Below, one piece after another: positions 56,667-64,000 of a stretch of 64,000 nt of DNA. The stretch comes from an uncultured Bacteroidales bacterium (GTDB taxonomy: Bacteria > Bacteroidota > Bacteroidia > Bacteroidales > FEN-979), in the NCBI GenBank assembly GCA_903929315.1, contig CAIYUC010000186.1:1-64000 (forward strand). The letters are read 5' to 3'. Position 1 is the stretch's first letter. The number at the start of each line of letters is the position of its first letter. The translations under genes and the position numbers were made by a program. The notes under the pieces were generated by a model that was not told the origin of the DNA, ran no database searches, and saw nothing but the letters and a program-made list of their open reading frames with translations.

Positions 56667-58541
56667 ATGATGTTTACTAAACAAAATTCTCCACGTTGGC
56701 TGATTTTTCTTATTGACATTTCGATTGTCATTTTTTCAGTCCTTCTTGCTTATCTGCTTCGTTTTAATTTTGCCATTCCCGATGTGGAATATAAACCTCT
56801 TCCTGTTGTTCTGGGATACGTAATTGTTGTCAGATCGGTGAGTTTTCTCATTGCCAGGTCCTATGCAGGGATCATCCGCTATACAAACATTGCGGATACG
56901 CTCAGGATATTTACCATGATCTTCCTGGGCAGTATTATTTTAGGAGTGACCAACATTTTCACCTATTTCCTGGTCTACCACAGATTTCTCATTCCCTATT
57001 CTATTATCATTATTGACCTGCTGATCACTTCCATGCTTATGGTTATGTTCAGGATGCTTGTCAGGATTGTATTCCTTGAGTTTGAGCATCCTGAGAGAGC
57101 AAAAGCGAATGTGATCATTTACGGTGCAGGAGAAACAGGGATCACCGCAAAAAGAACACTGGAACGTGATGAAGGAACAAAGTTTACTGTGCTTGCTTTT
57201 CTTGATGATAATCCTGCAAAAATCGGGAAAAAACTCGAAGGAATCGATATCATGGATCCTGATAAAATCGACAACTTACTGGAAACTAATACTATTGAAC
57301 ATTTAATTCTGGGAGATCATACCCTTGATCCAATCCATAAACAGGAACTTGCGGATAAATGTCTTGCACACAATGTTAAGATTTTGAATATCCCTCCCAT
57401 GATAAAATGGATTAACGGTGAACTAAGTTTTAATCAAATAAAAAAGATCAATATTGAGGAATTACTGGAAAGGTCCGAGATAAAACTTGATGAACATCGG
57501 ATCAGCAATGATCTGCAAGGCAAAGTCATCCTGATCAGTGGCGCTTGCGGCTCAATCGGCAGTGAACTTGTGAGACAGATCACCAAATATATGCCCAAAC
57601 AGCTTGTACTTCTTGATCAGGCTGAAACACCGCTCCATTACCTTGAAAGTGAATGTTTTGAACTTTATCCTAAAGTGGATATGGAGTTCATTATTGTAGA
57701 TATCTGCAACGAAGCTCGTATGGAAAAGATTTTCAGCCATTTCCTTCCTGAAATTGTATTTCATGCAGCCGCATATAAGCATGTGCCGATGATGGAGAAT
57801 AATCCGTCGGAAGCCATTGTAAATAATGTCCTGGGAACGAAAATAATGGCCGATCTCTCCCTGAAATACGGCGTCAGGAAATTCATCATGATATCTACCG
57901 ATAAAGCGGTTAATCCTACCAGTGTGATGGGAGCATCCAAACGTATTGCTGAAATTTATGTACAGGCTCTCAACCAGAAAAACAGCACACGGTTCATCAC
58001 CAGCCGGTTTGGAAATGTCCTCGGTTCGAATGGTTCGGTGATACCTCTTTTCAAAAGTCAGATTGAAAAAGGAGGGCCTTTAACCATTACACATCCCGAC
58101 ATCACAAGGTTTTTCATGACCATTCCCGAAGCTTGTCAATTAGTACTGGAAGCAAGTGTTATAGGAAAAGACGGTGAAATTTTTATTTTTGATATGGGAA
58201 ATTCGGTCAAGATCGTTGACCTCGCAAAAAAAATGATCAAATTATCCGGTCTGACCCTTGGAAAGGATATACAAATTAAATTCACAGGCCTAAGACCCGG
58301 GGAAAAACTATATGAAGAACTTTTAAACAAAGAGGAAAATACTCTTCCGACCCATCATCCCCTGATCCTGATTGCAAAAGTCAAGGAATATGGTCTTGAA
58401 GAAGTAACGAGAGAAATCACAGAACTTACCGGGATGGTTAAAACACAGTCCAATTTCGACATTGTTAAAAAGATGAAGGAAATCGTCCCGGAGTACAGGA
58501 GTCAGAATTCAGTTTATGAACAGTTGGATAACCAGGATTAG
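56667..58541 (+). CDS. Membrane nucleoside-diphosphate-sugar epimerase/dehydratase (CapD/FlaA1-type polysaccharide biosynthesis protein)
   Basis: N-terminal TM region; VIIYGAGETGITAKRTLE; VILISGACGSIGSELVRQI; AAYKHVPMMENNPSEAIVNNVLGT; STDKAVNPTSVMGASKRIAE; GLRPGEKLYEELL. Confidence 0.94.
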   Translation: MMFTKQNSPRWLIFLIDISIVIFSVLLAYLLRFNFAIPDVEYKPLPVVLGYVIVVRSVSFLIARSYAGIIRYTNIADTLRIFTMIFLGSIILGVTNIFTYFLVYHRFLIPYSIIIIDLLITSMLMVMFRMLVRIVFLEFEHPERAKANVIIYGAGETGITAKRTLERDEGTKFTVLAFLDDNPAKIGKKLEGIDIMDPDKIDNLLETNTIEHLILGDHTLDPIHKQELADKCLAHNVKILNIPPMIKWINGELSFNQIKKINIEELLERSEIKLDEHRISNDLQGKVILISGACGSIGSELVRQITKYMPKQLVLLDQAETPLHYLESECFELYPKVDMEFIIVDICNEARMEKIFSHFLPEIVFHAAAYKHVPMMENNPSEAIVNNVLGTKIMADLSLKYGVRKFIMISTDKAVNPTSVMGASKRIAEIYVQALNQKNSTRFITSRFGNVLGSNGSVIPLFKSQIEKGGPLTITHPDITRFFMTIPEACQLVLEASVIGKDGEIFIFDMGNSVKIVDLAKKMIKLSGLTLGKDIQIKFTGLRPGEKLYEELLNKEENTLPTHHPLILIAKVKEYGLEEVTREITELTGMVKTQSNFDIVKKMKEIVPEYRSQNSVYEQLDNQD

Positions 58542-58566
58542 CTGGCTGTTGACATGGATTATGGCT

Positions 58567-58636
58567 GTTACTCGTAGTTACTTGTAGTTATTCATAGTTA
58601 TTCATTGTTATTCTGGTTATTCTGGTTATTATGGTA
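58567..58636. repeat. Degenerate 9-10-bp tandem array (GTTATTCATA-type)
   Basis: gttactcgta gttacttgta gttattcata gttattcatt gttattctg gttattctg gttattatg. Confidence 0.9.
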
Positions 58637-58658
58637 ACTTATCATTGATATGCGAACT

Positions 58659-58686
58659 CGTAATTCGTAATCCATAATTCGTAATT
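58659..58686. repeat. GTAATTCGTAATCC-type repeat abutting the miaA ATG
   Basis: cgtaattcgtaatccataattcgtaatt then ATG at 58687; 58660-58679 matches 33034-33053 at 19/20 nt. Confidence 0.85.
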
Positions 58687-59604
58687 ATGATTGTGATCCT
58701 TGGACCAACGGCTTCAGGAAAAACATCTTTAGCAGCGAGATCTGCACTGGAATTTGATGGTGAAGTGATAAGCGCCGATTCACGCCAGGTATATAAAGGG
58801 TTGGATATCGGAACCGGCAAAGATCTTGGAGATTATATCATCCAGGGAAAAAAGACCCCTTATCATCTGATCAATATTGTTGAACCCGGACATGAATACA
58901 ATCTGTTCGAGTTCCAGCAGGACTTTTTGAAAACCTACGTGGAAATACTAGAAAGGAACAAACTTCCTATCCTTTGCGGCGGTTCGGGTTTGTATATTGA
59001 GGCAGTTCTCAAAGGATTTCATCTTCCGCCTGTTGACAATGATCCCGAATTTGAAAATAACCTCCGGCTTAAGACCCGTGATGAGCTGATCAAAATGCTT
59101 CAAAATCTTCGTCCGCTACATAATACAACGGATATCCTCGATGAGGAGCGCTTAGTAAAAGCGATTGAGATTGCAACCTTTTCCCATGGCAGGAACTATT
59201 CAAAAGGGAAACTACCCGAAATTGAATATAAAATCTTCGGAATCCGGTTTGAACGGGAAGTAATACGAAAAAGAATAACGGAACGGCTGGAAAGAAGGCT
59301 TCAAGGCGGGTTGATAGAAGAAGTGCAAAAATTACTTGACCAGGGACTTACTCCTGATCAGCTTAAATTTTATGGATTGGAATACAAGTTCATTGCTATG
59401 TATCATCAACAGGAAATCACTTTCAACGAAATGTTCAGATTGTTAAATACTGCGATTCATCAATATGCAAAAAGACAGATGACATGGTTCCGGAAAATGG
59501 AACGTTCGGGATTTATAATTCACTGGATTGACGGGGAACTTGAGATGGAGCAGAAAATCAAAGCAATAAAAAAGATCGTTTTGCCAGGGGAAAATCTTTT
59601 ATAA
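58687..59604 (+). CDS. miaA: tRNA dimethylallyltransferase
   Basis: MIVILGPTASGKTSLAARSALEFDGEVISADSRQVYKGLDIGTGK; QYAKRQMTWFRKM. Confidence 0.96.
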   Translation: MIVILGPTASGKTSLAARSALEFDGEVISADSRQVYKGLDIGTGKDLGDYIIQGKKTPYHLINIVEPGHEYNLFEFQQDFLKTYVEILERNKLPILCGGSGLYIEAVLKGFHLPPVDNDPEFENNLRLKTRDELIKMLQNLRPLHNTTDILDEERLVKAIEIATFSHGRNYSKGKLPEIEYKIFGIRFEREVIRKRITERLERRLQGGLIEEVQKLLDQGLTPDQLKFYGLEYKFIAMYHQQEITFNEMFRLLNTAIHQYAKRQMTWFRKMERSGFIIHWIDGELEMEQKIKAIKKIVLPGENLL

Positions 59605-59606
59605 AA

Positions 59607-59638
59607 TTTTGTTTTTATCAAAATTCATGCTACATTTG
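59607..59638 (+). promoter_or_regulatory. Bacteroidota-type promoter TTTTG-N19-TACATTTG
   Basis: TTTTG 59607-59611, 19-nt spacer, TACATTTG 59631-59638; matches the -33/-7 consensus (TTTG / TAnnTTTG). Confidence 0.8.
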
Positions 59639-59677
59639 TATTCAATTTAAATAAAAATTAATAAAAATCGGCGCATT

Positions 59678-60094
59678 ATGAAAAAAGTTAATTATCTGTT
59701 ATTCCTTGGAGTATTATTGCTCGGCACCTCCATTATTTTCTCTGGTTGTAAAAAGAAATCATCTACTCCGGATCAGCCTACTCCTGTTTTTATAATTACA
59801 TCGATTACTGTCCAATTACAGGACGGGTCCGCTGGTATTGAATTTTTTACCGTCTGTTCTACTACAGATGTCACCATGACAAAAGTGGAAATAGTGTCTC
59901 CGATCCATGATTATGATATTACTTACAATCTCGGCAATGTGCTTTATGTAAAAAATCAGATTTTCGATTTACAGGCAGCAAATACAGCCTACACCAAAGA
60001 GAGTGGGACGTATACATTTACATTTACCGGGATCCGGAATGCTGATGGTGCAGCATTTACAATTGTTTCGACACTTGTTGTTGCAGGCAAGTAG
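59678..60094 (+). CDS. Hypothetical lipoprotein, one copy of a ~100-aa domain
   Basis: Lipoprotein signal GTSIIFSGCKKK; domain IEFFTVCSTTDVTMTKVEIVSPIHDYDITYNLGNVLYVKNQIFDLQ. Confidence 0.75.
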   Translation: MKKVNYLLFLGVLLLGTSIIFSGCKKKSSTPDQPTPVFIITSITVQLQDGSAGIEFFTVCSTTDVTMTKVEIVSPIHDYDITYNLGNVLYVKNQIFDLQAANTAYTKESGTYTFTFTGIRNADGAAFTIVSTLVVAGK

Positions 60095-60106
60095 TAAACT
60101 TAAAAT

Positions 60107-60141
60107 AAAAAAACCCGGCCGGAAAATGGCTGGGTTTTTTT
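60107..60141. terminator. Intrinsic terminator
   Basis: AAAAAAACCCGGCC-ggaaaat-GGCTGGGTTTTTTT. Confidence 0.9.
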
Positions 60142-60217
60142 ATTTTGATCGGTAAGGTAAGGTTATATTGGAAGCCACCTTTCTTTTAATTCTTCAAGTA
60201 CAGAATATTTCATAAAA

Positions 60218-60249
60218 TTTTGTTGTATTAAAAGTTAATGCTACATTTG
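60218..60249 (+). promoter_or_regulatory. Bacteroidota-type promoter TTTTG-N19-TACATTTG (duplicate of 59607-59638)
   Basis: TTTTG 60218-60222, 19-nt spacer, TACATTTG 60242-60249. Confidence 0.8.
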
Positions 60250-60288
60250 GGTTTACTTTAATGAAAAAAGTACCTGAACTTACGCATT

Positions 60289-61026
60289 ATGAAAAAAGTC
60301 CATTATTTTATTACCCTTGGAGTGCTAATGTTCGGCACATCCATTATCTTTTCAGGTTGCAGCAAAAAATCATCCACTCCCGACACTACAGTGTATCCCG
60401 TACCTGCCTTCATTGTAACATTTGATACGATAAATCTTCCTACCGGTGAGGCGGAAGTTGAATTTTTCGCCAAATGCAATACTACTGATGTTAAAATGAC
60501 AAAAGTGGAAATTTCAGATTCCATTTCCAATGATAGTGTCACCTATGATTTAAAGAATATAACCCATTTAAAAAATGAAATCTTTCCCTTACAGGATGCC
60601 GGAAATCATTATCTTATAAAAGGCGGGGCTTTCAAAATCACCTTTAGCGGAACCCGTGTTGCTGATAATGCAACCTTTACTGCTGTATCAAGGCTGAATA
60701 TAACTGTTTACCCGAAACCTGAATTCAATGTAACTTACGTTGTGGTCACCCTTCAATCCGGTGATAGTGGTGTTGAATTTTTCGCAGATTGTACTACCAC
60801 TGATGTTAAAATGACTAAAGTGGAAATTGTAGATCCATTGACCACTGGTACTATCACATATAATCTGAATGGTATGTATTTTGTTAAGGATCAGATTTTC
60901 GCTCTGCAGGATAACAGTACTGCCTATTTTAAAGAAGTTGGGATTTGGCAATTTACGTTTATAGGAAACCGTTCCATTGATAACAGAGTTTTTAATTTCC
61001 ATACTACCCTGAATGTATCTAAATAG
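60289..61026 (+). CDS. Hypothetical lipoprotein, two tandem copies of the same ~100-aa domain (paralogue of 59678-60094)
   Basis: FGTSIIFSGCSKKSSTPD; VEFFAKCNTTDVKMTKVEISDS... and VEFFADCTTTDVKMTKVEIVDP.... Confidence 0.78.
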   Translation: MKKVHYFITLGVLMFGTSIIFSGCSKKSSTPDTTVYPVPAFIVTFDTINLPTGEAEVEFFAKCNTTDVKMTKVEISDSISNDSVTYDLKNITHLKNEIFPLQDAGNHYLIKGGAFKITFSGTRVADNATFTAVSRLNITVYPKPEFNVTYVVVTLQSGDSGVEFFADCTTTDVKMTKVEIVDPLTTGTITYNLNGMYFVKDQIFALQDNSTAYFKEVGIWQFTFIGNRSIDNRVFNFHTTLNVSK

Positions 61027-61038
61027 TGAACCTATATG

Positions 61039-61073
61039 AAAAAAAACCAGCCATTTTCAGGCTGGTTTTTTTT
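61039..61073. terminator. Bidirectional intrinsic terminator between convergent genes
   Basis: AAAAAAAACCAGCC-attttca-GGCTGGTTTTTTTT. Confidence 0.9.
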
Positions 61074-61076
61074 ATT

Positions 61077-64000
61077 TTATTTGGATTTGTCAGGGAATGA
61101 GGGTATCGGTGGTAATTCCTTAGGCCAGTTCTTTAGCTCATCTTTTATTACTTCAATAGCTTTATCCAGTTGCTGGTCGATTCCTGCGTATTCTTTTGCA
61201 GGATCATTGTCCACCACAATATCAGGATCGACGCCATGTCCTTCAATAACCCATTTGCTGTCGATTGCATAATGCGCAAACTCGGGTTTCATCAGGAATC
61301 CGCCATCCATGAAGGGTAATGATCCACGAATTCCAACTACGCCACCCCAGGATCTCAGACCGATCAGTTTACCCATCTTCAGCGTCTTAAACCTGTACGG
61401 AAAGATATCCCCATCCGAGGCAGAATACTGGTCGATCAACAGGCATTTCGGGCCCCATTCCATTGCAATATCGGAAGGAGATTGCGTAGTATTCCTGCTC
61501 ATCTCCATCAGGACCATTTCCCTGTGGAGACGTTCAATGATCATGGGCGAGACATTCCCACCTCCATTACCCCTGTCATCAATGATAAGCGCATGTTTGC
61601 GAAGCTGAGGATAAAAATGTTTGACGAACTCATTCAGTCCTTCGGCACCCATGTCAGGGATATGAATATATCCAACTTCACCGTTTGTGGCATCATTCAC
61701 CTTTTTAATGTTGGCCTCAACCCACTCATAATAATATAAACCTGATTCATCATCCGTTGGTATCACAATGGTTTTACGGATTGCTGTTTCTGAAGGAGTG
61801 CTGTTCAGTGTCAATTCCACCTGCAATCCCGCTTTATTAAACAGGGATTCATAAATATCATTCATGTCCTTTGTGGATTTACCATTCACTGCAATAATAA
61901 AATCGCCTTCCTTTACGTCGACGCCAAGTTCTGTCAGGGGTGAGCGGTTATCTTTCGTCCAATTTTCACCACGAAGGATCTTGTCGATCTTATAATAACC
62001 TGAGGCATCCCTGCTGATCCTTGCACCCAGAAGTCCCTGTTTAATCTTCTTTACTTCAGGCTTATCCCCTCCGCCGACGTAAGTATGTCCGATGTTTAAT
62101 TCGCCAATCATTTCACCTATAATATAAGTCAGGTCATTCCTGTTCTTGACATAAGGTAAAAGCGGTGCATATTTTTTCTGAATCCCTGCCCAATCGACAC
62201 CATGCATGTGAGGATCATAGAAGAAATATTTCATCTGCCGCCATGCTTCATTGTAAATCTGACTCCATTCTGCAGTCAAATCAACCATTACCTTCATATT
62301 GGAAAGATCAACCCAATCCTTCACTTCAATCTTTTGCTTAGGAAGATCGATAACTGCAAATTTCCCACCGGCATTCACCTGCATTTTTTTTGTATCGGCA
62401 GAGATCTCATAATTATTGAATTCACCAAGAGCCGTTTCCTTTTTATCCTTTAAATTAAAGGTCATAAGATTTGGCTTGTCACCTCTGCCTCCTTTTACAT
62501 AATATACATTCTCGTTTACCGCAGTTACAGCCCAATATGAAGATGCATCAATAGGCAAGGCAATAATCCGGTCGATGATGCCGTCAGTATCGATCTTTAC
62601 ATTTACCACGGCCTTGGTTTCGGTATCTTTCTTCTCATCTTTTTTGCTTTCTTTTTTATCTTTTTTCGGTTTAGTATCTGCATCAGCATGTTTTTCGTCC
62701 TTCTTTAATGTGACTTCATCGTTTTCGGGAACAAAAGGTGATGGAGTGCTTTTCGCCAGTGTGATCATATACACCTTGGTCATATTCGTATAAACAATAT
62801 CAAATTCAAGCCAGCCATAGGTTGGATTGTAATCCCTGTTGGAGGTAAAAAGGAGGTATTTCCCATCGCTGCTAAAAGCAGGATTGGATACTTCATACCA
62901 TTCACTGGTGATAGGAAATTTATTTTTCGAAGCCAGTTCGTAAATATAAATCCTTGATTCTGCATTACGTACAGGTCTGATATAAGTTATCCATTTACTG
63001 TCGGGTGACCAATTGTACTCGGAGAATTCCCAGTCTTTGTCGGTATCCACCAGCGTGACTTCCTTACTGTCGATATCCACATATTGTAACCTTAACAATT
63101 TATCTGACCAAAGCAGCTTTTTACTATCCGGTGACCATGTGACACCATATTTATAGGTATCGGCATTTTTGGTGATTTGAACAGGGTCGGAGCTTCCATC
63201 CTGTTTCTGGATATAAATTTCATCTTCCCCGGTTTTGTCGGAAATATAAGCGATATATTGTCCATCCGGTGACCAGGCAACATCCCGTTCATGAACTCCG
63301 GGGGTTGTGGTCAGGTTCTTCGTTATCCCTGTTTTTGCTGGTACGGTCCATATATCTCCTCTGGCATCAAATGCAATCCTTTTCCCATCCGGAGCAAGGG
63401 AAGAAGAATTGATAAATTTACTTGCGTCTTTGATACTATTGCGACCGGTAATCAAATCATTTGCAATGCGGATCGTGACCTTTTCTGCTTTTTGCGTAGT
63501 GAGGTCAAAGAGATAAATGAATCCTCCGTTCTCAAATACAATCGCATTATCTCCCAGTGAAGGAAATTTTATATCATATTCCGTGAAATTTGTAAGCTTT
63601 TTGGTTTCTTTCGTACCCAGGTCATAGACAAAAAGATTCATTATCCGGTCGCGGTCGGAGCAGAAATAAATTTTATTTCCTGCCCACATGGGAAAGATAT
63701 CCTGGGCAGGATTATTCGTGATATCTTCGATCTGTTTTGTTTTAAAATCATAGATCCAGATGTCATCCGCCATTCCTCCGCGATAATACTTCCATGTTCT
63801 GAATTCCCGGAAGACCCGGTTATAGGCTAATTTTGATTGATCGGGTGAATAGCAGCAAAAACCCCCCACCGGTAATGGTAACTCTTCGGATAACCCGCCG
63901 TTAAGATTGGTAACGAATAATTGTCCTTTAAAAGCATTGAAGGATTGCTTGCGGGAACGATAAACAATGTTATCATTGTCCTTCCATGTCATTACAATAT
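61077..64000 (-). CDS. Tricorn-like S41 protease with WD40-like propeller and PDZ domain, 5' end truncated by window edge
   Basis: WD40-like SPDGQYIAYISDKTGEDEIY repeats; PDZ GVDVKEGDFIIAVNGKST; S41 ALIIDDRGNGGGNVS and DQYSASDGDIFPYRFK; the frame has no stop up to position 64000. Confidence 0.92.
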   Translation of the reverse strand, partial: IVMTWKDNDNIVYRSRKQSFNAFKGQLFVTNLNGGLSEELPLPVGGFCCYSPDQSKLAYNRVFREFRTWKYYRGGMADDIWIYDFKTKQIEDITNNPAQDIFPMWAGNKIYFCSDRDRIMNLFVYDLGTKETKKLTNFTEYDIKFPSLGDNAIVFENGGFIYLFDLTTQKAEKVTIRIANDLITGRNSIKDASKFINSSSLAPDGKRIAFDARGDIWTVPAKTGITKNLTTTPGVHERDVAWSPDGQYIAYISDKTGEDEIYIQKQDGSSDPVQITKNADTYKYGVTWSPDSKKLLWSDKLLRLQYVDIDSKEVTLVDTDKDWEFSEYNWSPDSKWITYIRPVRNAESRIYIYELASKNKFPITSEWYEVSNPAFSSDGKYLLFTSNRDYNPTYGWLEFDIVYTNMTKVYMITLAKSTPSPFVPENDEVTLKKDEKHADADTKPKKDKKESKKDEKKDTETKAVVNVKIDTDGIIDRIIALPIDASSYWAVTAVNENVYYVKGGRGDKPNLMTFNLKDKKETALGEFNNYEISADTKKMQVNAGGKFAVIDLPKQKIEVKDWVDLSNMKVMVDLTAEWSQIYNEAWRQMKYFFYDPHMHGVDWAGIQKKYAPLLPYVKNRNDLTYIIGEMIGELNIGHTYVGGGDKPEVKKIKQGLLGARISRDASGYYKIDKILRGENWTKDNRSPLTELGVDVKEGDFIIAVNGKSTKDMNDIYESLFNKAGLQVELTLNSTPSETAIRKTIVIPTDDESGLYYYEWVEANIKKVNDATNGEVGYIHIPDMGAEGLNEFVKHFYPQLRKHALIIDDRGNGGGNVSPMIIERLHREMVLMEMSRNTTQSPSDIAMEWGPKCLLIDQYSASDGDIFPYRFKTLKMGKLIGLRSWGGVVGIRGSLPFMDGGFLMKPEFAHYAIDSKWVIEGHGVDPDIVVDNDPAKEYAGIDQQLDKAIEVIKDELKNWPKELPPIPSFPDKSK

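Noticed and set aside
1-64000. tRNA, rRNA, integrase, transposase, phage genes
   Set aside because: No cloverleaf or rRNA-like sequence and no such protein motifs were recognised among the ORFs; a tRNAscan/Infernal run would be needed to exclude small RNAs.

Overview
This 64 kb window is a chromosomal segment from a Bacteroidota, probably Bacteroidales-like, genome. The phylum call rests on T9SS-type sorting, TonB/DUF4249, DUF5606, DUF1599 and BT_3928-like DoxX families, plus TAnnTTTG -7 promoter motifs. Most of the window is ordinary core and accessory gene content: malic enzyme, cspA, dnaN, plsY, prmA, tpiA, folP, cdaA, def, ruvX, dapD, Sua5/YrdC, purB, pyrK/pyrD, murB, guaA, gcvT, miaA, glycosyltransferases, peptidases and a tricorn-like S41 protease. 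I saw no rRNA, tRNA, CRISPR array, integrase/transposase or recognisable defence island. The best second-look signals are: (1) a four-gene run of exported proteins (50576-55392) ending in an LRR protein built from three copies of a WWxxLxxxWKxxF-cap / LRR / HPxCxVIF-cap module; (2) two adjacent paralogous lipoprotein genes (one-domain and two-domain) with duplicated TTTTG-N19-TACATTTG promoters; (3) many short-period micro-repeat islands in intergenic regions, several ending within a few nucleotides of a start codon, with some words recurring kilobases apart and two repeat-like segments inside a glycosyltransferase CDS; (4) perfect hairpins or palindromes, such as the 20-bp palindrome wedged between dapD and a GT9 gene; (5) a 1.5-kaa exported protein of unknown function. 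No database search was possible. All family names come from motif and sequence recognition.
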